A model generated the notes under the pieces. The model did not search any database and had not been told where the DNA came from. It saw only the letters and a list, made by a program, of their open reading frames with translations. Source: Bifidobacterium aesculapii (lineage in GTDB: Bacteria > Actinomycetota > Actinomycetes > Actinomycetales > Bifidobacteriaceae). From it: a stretch of DNA of 64,000 nt. Shown here piece after piece: positions 46,216 through 55,600 of this stretch (positions are counted from its first letter, which is position 1; each line of letters opens with the position of its first letter). The translations under genes and the position numbers were made by a program. Where the stretch lies: NCBI RefSeq assembly GCF_001417815.1, contig NZ_BCFK01000037.1, positions 20,471-84,470 of the forward strand. The letters are read 5' to 3'.

Positions 46216-46412
46216 ATATAACAGAACATAGAACATCACCCATCGAGACCACCGCCGGAGTGACCGGCTGCACAGCGAACATTCGTCAGGACGTACACAC
46301 GACATGCGATGCCTACACCACCCAAGCACATTGGGGGATGCGCATTGGTTGTTTGTAGGCTCGTAACCACCGTTCGCCGCACCGCAGCAGTCATATCAGG
46401 CGGTTTTTCTAT
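46216..46412. other. Conserved duplicated non-coding block, copy 2
   Basis: Near-identical to 26700-26916, including CCCAAGCACATTGGG and the final GGCGGTTTTTCTATG. A single-base deletion (GGAGTGACC against GGAGCATGACC) changes reading frames, which argues against a protein. Confidence 0.5.
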
Positions 46413-46505
46413 GTCCGAGGTAACAGGGTGCCGTAGCGCCGAGATGCCCCGTAGTACCAAGGGGCCGTAACGCCAAGGCATTGAACCCCAACCGCGACCA
46501 CCCTC

Positions 46506-46559
46506 TATGCGCGATTCTCATGCGCTGCAAGGCCGATTGCCGCACGATAATCGCGCATA
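46506..46559. repeat. CGCGCGATT palindrome, copy 3
   Basis: TATGCGCGATTCTCATGCG pairs with CGCACGATAATCGCGCATA with two mismatches. Same relative place in the duplicated module as copy 2. Confidence 0.7.
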
Positions 46560-46720
46560 GGAACGGTGCACGCCTCAGTCAGCCCAGTCACCCAGCGCTC
46601 AAATACCCAAGTACCCGACGCCCAGTGTCTCAGCACCTTAACGCCCCGACGCCCAGCACTCAATGCCCCGGTACGGCGGCGCCGAGCGACGTGCGGGCGT
46701 TCTCCGACCGGCTCGCCCCC

Positions 46721-47818
46721 TCAGCGCCCCGCCACTCCGGCGCCCAGCAGCGCCAGTTCGTCGTCATCCAGCCGCATGTCGATCGCGGCGAACGAATCGC
46801 GGATCTCATGCGGATTGCGCGCGCTGGGAATCGTGAACAGGCGATCGTAGCGCGTCATCTCCCATGCGAGCACGACCCGCTGGTAGGAGCATCCGCGCGC
46901 GGCCGCGACCGCGCGGAACGGGTCGTAGGCGTGCGCGTCGAACGGGTCGAGGAATCCACCGAGCGGCGACCAGCAGACAAAATCGAGTCCGAGCGCCGCG
47001 CAATGCGCCATCGTCCCTTCCGGATCGGGGTGCGACGGCGAGAACTGGTTCTGTACGGCGATCAGGCCGTCGCCGAGTATCGCGTGCGCCACGTCGATCT
47101 GCTCGTTGTTCACGCGGGACACGCCCGCGTACCGGATCACGCCTTCGTCGAGCAGTGTCTTCAACGCGCCGACCGTCTCCTCGTACGGCACGGACGGGTC
47201 CGGTCCGTGCGAGTACAGCAGGTCGAGCGCGTCGACGCCGAGGTGCCGCGCGGATTCCTTCGCGTCGCGAATCATCGCCTCCGGGCGCGAATCCGCCATC
47301 CACCCGTACCGGCTGCCGGCTGCTTGCAGCCGCTGCCGACCGGCCGCGCCGGCACCGGCAGTGCGTGCGCCGTCAACGACTTCCGTGCCGGCATCGTCCG
47401 CGGCCCCTGCGCCACTGCCTGCCGCGCCGGTACCGGCCGCGCCGTCCGCATCGTCCGTCACTGCCGGCTCCGGCGCCGCGCTGATCGTGCGCCGGTAGCC
47501 GGTCTTCGTCGCGACGATGACCTCGTCGCGCGGCCCGTTCCACGTGGCGAGCGAGTCGCGCACGAGCGTTTCGCCGTACCCGAAATCCACGGGCGCGCCG
47601 GTGCCGTCCGGTCCGGGCGCGGACGGCAGGTAGTACGACCATGCGGTGTCGAGGTATCGCACGCCGGCGTCGAGCGCGGCGTGGATCGTCGCGATGGCGG
47701 TGTCGCGGCTTGGACGGCCTTCGATGGCGAGCGCCATCGTGCCCATGCCGAGCCGCGGCACGCGCCCGTGCCCCGCGAAGTCGACGATGTTCGACGATTG
47801 CGTTGTGTTGCCGCTCAT
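46721..47818 (-). CDS. Aldo/keto reductase, copy 2, with variable insertion
   Basis: A 365-residue paralogue of 27217-28455, very similar in the core. The tetrad Asp/Tyr (YLDTAWSYYLP), Lys (VATKTGYRR) and His (YSHGPDPS) is intact. The N-terminus is short (MSGNTTQSSNIVDFAGHG), and the loop after GYRRTI carries a different Ala/Gly-rich insertion of about 48 residues. AGGAG lies before the ATG. It reduces an unknown carbonyl with NADPH by family inference. Confidence 0.9.
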   Translation of the reverse strand: MSGNTTQSSNIVDFAGHGRVPRLGMGTMALAIEGRPSRDTAIATIHAALDAGVRYLDTAWSYYLPSAPGPDGTGAPVDFGYGETLVRDSLATWNGPRDEVIVATKTGYRRTISAAPEPAVTDDADGAAGTGAAGSGAGAADDAGTEVVDGARTAGAGAAGRQRLQAAGSRYGWMADSRPEAMIRDAKESARHLGVDALDLLYSHGPDPSVPYEETVGALKTLLDEGVIRYAGVSRVNNEQIDVAHAILGDGLIAVQNQFSPSHPDPEGTMAHCAALGLDFVCWSPLGGFLDPFDAHAYDPFRAVAAARGCSYQRVVLAWEMTRYDRLFTIPSARNPHEIRDSFAAIDMRLDDDELALLGAGVAGR

Positions 47819-47985
47819 GTTCGTTCTCCTGACTGCGCGCCTGTGCGCCTGTTCCCTCACGATTCTGTTCATCCGCTACCCATTATTCTCATACACCCCC
47901 GAACCGCAAACTTCGTACTCCAGCCAGCCTCCAGACTACGGTCTCATGTCTGCAAGCAGACCGCGCAAGTACGACACGCCAATGA

Positions 47986-48162
47986 GGATTTGCCTCAGGC
48001 GAAGAAGACGGCTATGTTAATCAGTTTACCCATACGAAGTGGTACCCTCGGCAGTATATTTTTATCGCGCAGCATGCGAGAGACGTTAGGAGCAGCACAA
48101 TGCTGGTAGTTGGTTTGGCCAGCCGCAAGGCGAGCGCATACACGTTATGGAGGCAGGCATGA
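47986..48162 (+). pseudogene. Possible 5'-truncated gene fragment
   Basis: An open frame of 58 codons with protein-like composition (VNQFTHTKWYPRQYIFIAQH) but no start until the ATG at 48100, which has TTAGGAG upstream and would give only 20 residues. Its TGA overlaps the next ATG (ATGA), suggesting an operon remnant. The spacer 47819-47985 shows nothing else. Not recognised. Confidence 0.35.
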
Positions 48163-48389
48163 CCGCATCAGGTATTTCCGATCCTTTGCTCCAGTGGCAG
48201 CGGGAGCAGCATTACCGCCCTAAGGCGAAGCGCGCGACCTTGTCAAGCTCGACCAATCGAGGGTTAATCATTACATCCGCTCAATCGAACGACATAGAGC
48301 TTGTCAAGGGCATCAAGGCCATACAGGAGAGGGGAGAACGCGGAAAAAGAATTGCCGAGCTTCCTTTCAATGCATATAAGAGTTTTTAA
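48159..48389 (+). CDS. Hypothetical 76-residue protein
   Basis: Starts MTASGISDPLLQWQREQHYR and ends FNAYKSF. The ATG overlaps the upstream TGA, so translation could be coupled. Basic N-terminal half, charged C-terminal half, no membrane segment, lower GC than neighbours. No family recognised. A GTG/ATG start at 48147 is also open. Confidence 0.4.
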   Translation: MTASGISDPLLQWQREQHYRPKAKRATLSSSTNRGLIITSAQSNDIELVKGIKAIQERGERGKRIAELPFNAYKSF

Positions 48390-48464
48390 TTGTCTTATTG
48401 CCAGCGGCATGATTAATTCATCTATAGAGCACGTGCTTGTCCACGGACGGTAAGTTCCAGGATT

Positions 48465-49287
48465 GTGATCGTAAAGGCGTATGACGGTCACAATCCTCCT
48501 GCCAATCCGGCGTGGATGCAAGACGATGAAGTCATAAAGGGGAAGGGCACGGTGGCCCATTTCGAGAATCTCGCATCAGGTGAGTATATATCAACACATT
48601 TCAATTCGCTGCTGTTGTCCGGGGAAATGGAGTTCCTATACAGACTGCAAACCAACGAATGCCTGAGGTACGGAGAACGCCGCGTCTCCTTCAAGGAGGA
48701 CCGCCCTTGGCTGAAACAGCTACGCCGCACCGTCGATATCAGCAATCTTGGACGGCAGGATGAAACATGGACATTTGAAGTTGATTGGTCGGTTCTGCAA
48801 AACATTGCCCAGGATTGTTGGCTGGAAAGATTCCAAGAAGGCGAGTCTGTTCCCCTTCCCCTCCTGCTTATCCGCAGATATGTTGCCACCGATTACAATT
48901 GCCTCACGAAGAGCAACGATGGTTCTTCATATTTAACGCACCGTAAAGCCAATAATGCTTTTGCTGCTTTAGTGGCATCGTACTTCCTCTCCGCCCGCAT
49001 TTCATCTCTCCATAAACCACCATATCCATCTGACGAAATTAGGGTTGAGGTCTTCCACGTTCCTGGTTCATCGTTTCGCCAAGGATGTGCGGCCTGTTCT
49101 TGTCCACGACAAGTACCCCGGCATGGAGCAGAGCATTCAGAGCGATACCGAACTGTTCAGCTCATTGCACTGGAATGGTGAGGGGAATACGGTCGGCACG
49201 AATCCCGCAAATGCTGCGGCAGCCGTGTTGGGCGCCATACTCGGCACCTGGCTCATCGTGTACCTGCTGCTGCGAATCGTCGGCTAG
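48465..49287 (+). pseudogene. Unrecognised gene with an internal frameshift
   Basis: The first frame (48465-49181) begins at a GTG and reads MIVKAYDGHNPPANPAWMQDDE with convincing protein sequence until about 49030, then turns into Cys/Arg-rich nonsense. The next frame (from about 49045) continues convincingly (FLVHRFAKDVRPVLVHDKYPG) and ends in a membrane helix, GAILGTWLIVYLLLRIVG. A one-base indel near 49015-49050 would join them into a protein of about 274 residues. AT-richer than its surroundings, which suggests transfer. Function unknown. Confidence 0.5.
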
Positions 49288-49408
49288 ACGGACACGCGGC
49301 CTCAACATCTCACGAAAGAGCCCCCGCCAAAGGCCGACCCGCACCGGCCACGCAGCCGGCCACCAGCCATTAGCCAGCCCCGGCCGCATCAGCCACTAAT
49401 CGCTGACA

Positions 49409-50629
49409 CTAGTCGCTGATGTCGCGGAGTTTTTCGTCGATGCCGGGTTCGAACTGTTTGGTGCCCATGCCGGCGACGGTCCGTGCCTGCCGACGCCGCC
49501 CCTGCCGAGCGCCACCAGCACCACCAGCGCCACCAGCCGCGCCAGCGCCACCGCCGGCCACGTCTGCAGCACCGATGCCGGCACCCGAGCCACCAGAGCC
49601 CGAGTCGAATCCAGAACCGGCGTCACCGCCATCAGAGCCACCTACACCGGTACCGCCGCCAGAACCCGCAGCGCCACCAGCCACTACTCCCCCAATCGTC
49701 CCCGCCACGCTGGCCGCGACGACGCGCGCGACCGCCTCACGCCGCCGCTTCCGCCGCCACCAGCGCCACAGCGCAATCGCGAGCAGTGTCACGACGGCCG
49801 CGAGTCCGCCGAAGCGGAACCATGTGTCGGGCGAGTTGGGTGAGAACGACACGACGGGCTCCTTCACTTGGTCCGGATGGTAGGCGGTGCGTTCGCCGGT
49901 GACGAGGAGTCGGTGCGTGTTGATGCCGTATGGCGTGCAGGTGACGAGGGTTATGAGGTCACGTCCCGCTTCGGCGCGGATTTTGTCGAGGTCGTCGGGT
50001 TTCACGGTTTCGATTTCGACGACTTTGTACGCGTGTGTTTCATCGAGCACGCTGATGGTGAAGATGTCGCCTTTGTCGAGTTCGTCGAGTCGGGTGAAGA
50101 GTTCGGCGGAGGGCAGTCCGCGGTGTCCGGTGAGTACGCTGCGGTTGCCTTTCCCTCCGATGGGGAGTGAGGTCTGCCGCATGTGTCCGATGCCTTTGGC
50201 GAGGACTTCGTCGTCGGTTCCGTGGTAGATGGGCAGGTTGAGTTTGATTTTGGGGATGCTGATGTATCCCATGACGCCGTCGCCGTTGAGGTTGAGCACG
50301 TCGGTGTAGTTGGTGGGGAGTGCGTATCCGCTGCCTTCGACGAAGGGGTCATGGAGTGGCTCGCCGGTGAGGTTGTCGTTGTATTCTTTGGCGAGTTTGA
50401 GCTGTTTCTGCTTTTCGGCGGCGCTGAGGGTGGATACGGTTTCGCTGTAGTTGGTGATGACTTGATTGTGTTGTTGGTTGGAGACGAGGTCGGCGAAGAT
50501 CGGGTAGGAGAAGACGAGTACGCCGGCGAGGATGAGGATGGCCGCGAGGATGGTGTTGAGTTTGTTCTGCTGTGGTTGCGTTGTACTGCGCGCGCGGCGT
50601 GCGTGCATGTTCCGCCGTCTCACTGCCAT
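49409..50629 (-). CDS. Class C (pilin-specific) sortase with Gly-rich C-terminal tail
   Basis: A 406-residue membrane sortase. Membrane helix about 25-46, the DPF lid motif at 94-96 (LHDPF) typical of class C enzymes, catalytic His169 (TGHRG), Cys231 (TLVTCTPYG) and Arg240. A second membrane helix (GGLAAVVTLLAIALWRWW) and a Gly/Ala/Ser-rich tail of about 100 residues follow. It should polymerise the LPKTG pilin encoded just upstream. AGGGAG precedes the ATG at 50629. The tail is not a normal sortase feature. Confidence 0.93.
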   Translation of the reverse strand: MAVRRRNMHARRARSTTQPQQNKLNTILAAILILAGVLVFSYPIFADLVSNQQHNQVITNYSETVSTLSAAEKQKQLKLAKEYNDNLTGEPLHDPFVEGSGYALPTNYTDVLNLNGDGVMGYISIPKIKLNLPIYHGTDDEVLAKGIGHMRQTSLPIGGKGNRSVLTGHRGLPSAELFTRLDELDKGDIFTISVLDETHAYKVVEIETVKPDDLDKIRAEAGRDLITLVTCTPYGINTHRLLVTGERTAYHPDQVKEPVVSFSPNSPDTWFRFGGLAAVVTLLAIALWRWWRRKRRREAVARVVAASVAGTIGGVVAGGAAGSGGGTGVGGSDGGDAGSGFDSGSGGSGAGIGAADVAGGGAGAAGGAGGAGGARQGRRRQARTVAGMGTKQFEPGIDEKLRDISD

Positions 50630-50698
50630 TTCCGCTCCCTGATTGTTCCGTTCCCCCGATGATGATACACGTTGCGTTTCCGGTCCTGTCATGCCAGA

Positions 50699-50766
50699 AA
50701 CCCCCGCTCGTAGATTCGCGGGTGGGTTCCGTTCGGAACCCACCCGCGAATCTACGAGCGGGGGTT
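50699..50766 (-). terminator. 32-bp perfect hairpin between major pilin and sortase
   Basis: The arms at 50699-50730 and 50735-50766 are exactly complementary around GTTC. It lies 54 bases after the pilin stop and 70 bases before the sortase start, so it probably lowers sortase relative to pilin mRNA or stabilises the pilin message. Confidence 0.8.
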
Positions 50767-50819
50767 GGGTGAGGCGATCGGCGTGCGAAGGGTTTTCACT
50801 CCGATTGTCTCGTTATGGT

Positions 50820-52556
50820 TCAGGCGCGACGCTTGCGGGTCAGTACGGTGACGCCCGCCGCGACGAGCAGCACGCCGGCCACGGTCATAAGGACCATGCC
50901 CGCGCTACCGGTCTTCGGCAGCCAGCCCTTGGTGTTGTTGACGGTGGTGGAGACGAAGCCGAGTTCGCTCTCGCCTTCGACGTGACCGTTGAAGTCTTCA
51001 CCGTCCTTCAGAGCGGTGATGGTGACGGAAACACGGCCGTTCAGCTTGATGTAGCCGGCCGGAGCCTTGGTTTCTTCAAGCTCGTAGGTGCCCTCGTCGA
51101 GACCATAGACGCTGAGGTGTCCTTTGGAGTCCACAGGCAGGCTGGTGACGCCGGCTTCACCGGACTTCGCCGGGCGGTACCCCTTGTCATCCTTCACGAA
51201 GCTGAGCTCGTTATCGCCGCCCTGCTTGTACACGGCGAACTCGGCGCCAGCAGGCAGGTTGTCCTTCTGCAGAACACCGTTCTCGAAGAACTGCTTCAGG
51301 ACCTTGATGCCGAAGGTGTACACCTTGACCTTGTCCGGCACGGTGCGGTGAGAGTCCTTCTCATACGGGTTGTTGGTGTACTGAAGCTTCACGTTGTTGT
51401 AAATCGGCTCGCCGACAATGGCCTTCTCGTTCACCGTGGCGGTGTACTGCACGTGAATCTTGTCGAACTGGCGAACCTTCTCATAGTTGAAGTCCAGAAC
51501 CCAAGTAACGGCATTGCCATCAAGATCCTCGGCGTTTTCAGTGGTCAGCGTGTAGTAGTCGTTGCTGGCACCCTCACCGATCTTGGTTTCGGTTCCCTTA
51601 TCGTCAACGCCGTAGACGATGAACTTGTGACCGCCCCCGTTCGTGTAGTTCGGGGTCAGGGCCTCATCCATCGTATCGGCAATGACGTACTTCTTCTCGA
51701 TGGCATCCTTCGGGAAAACGGGCACGTTGGAGCGGGTGTCATAAGTCACGATGCTGCCGATTCCGACGGTGTCGGAACCGGTGTCTGTCTGGTCCTTGCC
51801 GCTGTTGTGGCCGTCATCATTCTGCTCGTTGATGCTCTTATCGATGGTGGCCTTGCTGCGCTTGGCCTCAATGTCGGCATCCGCGATCTTCCACGGTTCT
51901 CCCTCTTCCTGGGAGAACCCGACGGTCACTACGACAGGACGATAGGAGTAGTCGGCGACGACCCCAGGTTTGTTTCCGTTACCTTCAGTATTACCGCTCT
52001 TGTTGGTAATCTTCACCAGGTAACCGGCGACAGTCAAATCCTTGAGAGTGACCGTATTCGCATCCGCGGTACCTTCAACAGTGACTTGCCTCGCTTCAGT
52101 CAGCTTGACAGTGCCGTTGCCGACTGCGTTGGACAGTCCGTCGTAGAACTTCGCGATGTCGGACGAGTAGTTGCCGTTCTTGTCCGGCGCGCCGCTCAGA
52201 TCATCCTTCAGATTCGCATACTCGTTGCTGACAACGTTCTTCTCGCCGATGTATCCGGAGTAGTTGCCACGCACCCATTCGGCCACGGCATTATCCCAAG
52301 TGTACTCCGGAGTGGCGGGCACGTAGGACGGAGCCTCAGCCGTGCCTTCGTTCGTGTAGTTGACGTTGATGACCTTGTACGCGGTCACGGTGGCGCCACC
52401 CTGCACGTTGCTGATAGTGATGGAACCCTTGTCCGTGGTGGCACCATTCGGCGTATCCGCTGCCATGGCCGGGGCGGCGAGGCCGAAGGAGCCGAGCATG
52501 GCGGCGACCGCCGCGACGGCCACGGCTGCGATGCCGCTCTTCTTCAAACTGAACAT
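50820..52556 (-). CDS. Major pilin subunit, LPKTG-anchored (FimA-like)
   Basis: A 578-residue secreted pilin with a signal peptide ending AAPAMAA. It shows the fimbrial isopeptide fold, a pilin-like Lys/VYxxG region around residues 180-210, and the E-box YELEETKAPAGY. The C-terminus is LPKTG at about 545, a membrane helix and TRKRRA. The adjacent class C sortase should link subunits through LPKTG. GAAGGAAA precedes the ATG. It is the second gene of the three-gene pilus operon. Confidence 0.92.
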   Translation of the reverse strand: MFSLKKSGIAAVAVAAVAAMLGSFGLAAPAMAADTPNGATTDKGSITISNVQGGATVTAYKVINVNYTNEGTAEAPSYVPATPEYTWDNAVAEWVRGNYSGYIGEKNVVSNEYANLKDDLSGAPDKNGNYSSDIAKFYDGLSNAVGNGTVKLTEARQVTVEGTADANTVTLKDLTVAGYLVKITNKSGNTEGNGNKPGVVADYSYRPVVVTVGFSQEEGEPWKIADADIEAKRSKATIDKSINEQNDDGHNSGKDQTDTGSDTVGIGSIVTYDTRSNVPVFPKDAIEKKYVIADTMDEALTPNYTNGGGHKFIVYGVDDKGTETKIGEGASNDYYTLTTENAEDLDGNAVTWVLDFNYEKVRQFDKIHVQYTATVNEKAIVGEPIYNNVKLQYTNNPYEKDSHRTVPDKVKVYTFGIKVLKQFFENGVLQKDNLPAGAEFAVYKQGGDNELSFVKDDKGYRPAKSGEAGVTSLPVDSKGHLSVYGLDEGTYELEETKAPAGYIKLNGRVSVTITALKDGEDFNGHVEGESELGFVSTTVNNTKGWLPKTGSAGMVLMTVAGVLLVAAGVTVLTRKRRA

Positions 52557-52596
52557 TTTGCTTTTCCTTCTCTTAAGTATTGATTTGTGAATCAAT

Positions 52597-52634
52597 GGGC
52601 GGCCACGCCGCGTATGTGCAACGCGGCCGCCCGA
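52597..52634 (-). terminator. Hairpin between minor and major pilin genes
   Basis: GGGCGGCC pairs with GGCCGCCC around about 20 bases that can pair further (ACGCCGCG with CGCGG). No T run; an attenuator or mRNA stability element is more likely than a full stop. Confidence 0.5.
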
Positions 52635-52644
52635 GAAAACCTAG

Positions 52645-55600
52645 TTACTGCAGATTCGCCTTCCTCCTCGCTTCAGCGGTCAATACCGTCACACCCGCGA
52701 GCAGCAAAGCGCCACCCAGCGAAGCGAACACAATCAGACCACGCCCACCAGTGGAGGGAACAGACATGTGCTTGTTGTTGCCCAAACCAAGCAGTCCGCC
52801 GTTCTTGTCATCCGTGTGGAAGGCGGGCGGCAGGTTGCCGTCCTTATCCGCAACCGCCTCGGGTCTCTCGATCGAGCCTTCCTTGACGATGACCCGCCAC
52901 TGGCCGGCCGGAAGCGTGTAGCCACTCGGCGCCTTGGTTTCGACCAGACGGTATTCGCCATCGGCGAGACCGGAGAACTCAATCTTGCCGTTCGTGCCAC
53001 TCGTCTGAGTGGCGAACATGGACCAAGCCTTATCCGGGCCGACATTACTGCCGTTCCGCCAGTCGACCAAGCCTTCCGGGCAGCTCTCACTGTTGCAACG
53101 GAACAGGGAGAACGTCGCACCCTGCAGCAGGAACTTGTAGTCGTCGCCATCGGTCTTGACGAACTCGAACGACGGCTTGAGCACGTTCTCGAACTGGAAG
53201 TCCTCCGTCTTCACTTGCCCCGGCTTGGGCTGGTAGGTCACGTTGCCCTTGTCGTCAGTAGAGTTGCCGTTCGTCTCCTTGCTGGTGAACGCGCGGTTGA
53301 AGACCTGGGTCTTGTCTTCCACGCCATCCTGACCAGTCGCGACCTTGGTAACAGTCACTTCCGCGCGATAGCCGTAGCCGTCGCTGGTGGTGCCGTCGAG
53401 CGCGGTTACGTGAACCGCCATCTCGTAGTACACACCATCGGGGTTGTAGGTCACGTCAGGGTCGTTGCCCGACTCTTCGGTGATCTTGTACGTGAAGGTC
53501 TTGTCCGTGACGGGCTGACCGTTCGCGTCCATACCGAGGGCATCCGCATCGTACTTCAGCATGTCGAAGGCGGCGATGCCAACCGAGGCGGCCTTACCGG
53601 TCTTCTTGAGTTCGACAGAAGCGGTCTGGTCCACGCCTTCACCGGAAAGCCTGAACGTGAACGTCTTCGACTCGTCCTTGCCGAGCACAGCGTCACCGGA
53701 AAGGAGCTTCGTCACCGACGGCTGAATATACACCGGCAGCTTCTTGTTCGTGACCTGCGTCTCCGACGCGTTCTTGCCAGGAGCGTAGTAGACGCGCTTG
53801 CCGGTGTTGACGGTAATCACCGCATTATCGGCATCAAGCTTCTTCTCCGCGATGAGCTTGTTGATGGCGTCCTGAGCATCCTGAAGGGTCTTGAACGTTC
53901 CCTTGGTGCCGTCACTATCGGTCATCGTATATGTCGGAGCACCGCTGAGAAGCTGCACACCATCACCGGTAACGGAAGCATCGTTCAATGTGACCGAATT
54001 GCCACTGTTCTTGATATACACGCCGTTGTTCACGGTGATTTTTTGCGTGCCAGAGGTAAGAGTAACGTTACCCTTACCTTTATTCCATGCAACATCCCAA
54101 TCAAGAATGCCTTTGAAGTCATCAGCGACAGCAGTGTTCTTGTCCTTAAGGACCTCTGCAGACTTGCCTTCACCGTTAAGAACGTCTGCCTCAGTCACAG
54201 TGGCGTTGGCAGTGACCTTAACCGGCTTGGACTTGGAATCGATTTGGTAGCCAGCGGGCACTGCGACTTCCTTCACGTAATACGTCTTGCCTGCAAGCAT
54301 GTACGGAACCGTGATTTCACCATTGGAGTCGGTGGTGTAGATTCCGGTGTCCTGCATTATGATGGAACCGTCCTGCTTCAGCTGAACCTTGCCGTCTTTG
54401 ACAACAGCCTGCTGCGCGGTCTGGGTACCCCCCTCATCTGCATACACTTTGAACTGCACGCCCGGAATGGGCTTGCCGGTAGTCGCATCCACCTTCTGGA
54501 AGCTCAAATCGGACAGCACGGTGTCATTGGACTCGATCTTCACCGTATTGAGATACGTGACATCAGCACGATAGAAGTAATCAAGTGACGTGTAAGTCTT
54601 AACCGTATTATTGTAGAACCCATAAATGCTTTGGAATCCGATACGCTCCTCATACCGCCCATCTTGACCGCTATTGGGTATGGACAAGACTACGCTATTG
54701 CCCGAAGCAGTAAACCGATCGGTTCCCGAGTAGCTGCCATCAATTGAACTTGTAAACGACGGCTCTACCTCGGTAGGATGTATCGCATTATCCGCATTAC
54801 GAGCAGCAGTCACACTACCCAAATCAACATCTGCCGAACGGCCTGTTAAAGTTGTATCTATCGCAATTTCTGTATTCCCACTACCAGAATGACGAAGAAT
54901 AGCCACCGGCATATCATTATATGCGGTAGTTTGAAAATAATGAATATTACCCAAAGTTCGTGTCAGATTAAGCTGATACGGGTTCTTCGGGAGTACGGTA
55001 ATACCGATAGAATCCACAGACACCGCCGGCCCCAAATCTTTATCAGCCGGGAAGGGCTTGGTGGACACTTCCTGATAGGCATCTTCAATAAAACCGAGGC
55101 TCTTCCAAGAACCCACATCCTCGATGGAAAGTCTCTTTGTCCTGACAAGCAGAAGAATACCTCTGAGGACAGCATTATTCTCCAGTGTATTCGTTATACG
55201 AATTTCACTCGACGCATCGCCAGAACCGTAATACTTAATCACATCGGCAGCAGTACGCGGCGTGTATCCACCATACTTATCGCTGTCAGTGTAATCCTGC
55301 CCCGACGCGTAAATCGTGTTGTAAACGGCATCGGCGAAGACCTTGGAGCCAGTGAAATTGGCATCGATATAGCTGCGCACATCGGCCCACGAGACACCAT
55401 CGGGAAGCTTGGTGGAGGACGGGGCGTTTTCGGCCACCATTTGGGCGGCGTAGATGGCCCAGTCGTGGCTGTACTTGTTGACCTTCTGGATGAGCACGTC
55501 GGCTCGCGTGGTATCGAGCTTCTGGACCTCATCAGTGGAGAGGGCGTTGACCTTGGCGTTGACCTTGGCGATCTGGTCGTTGAGTTCGCCCACGTTGTTG

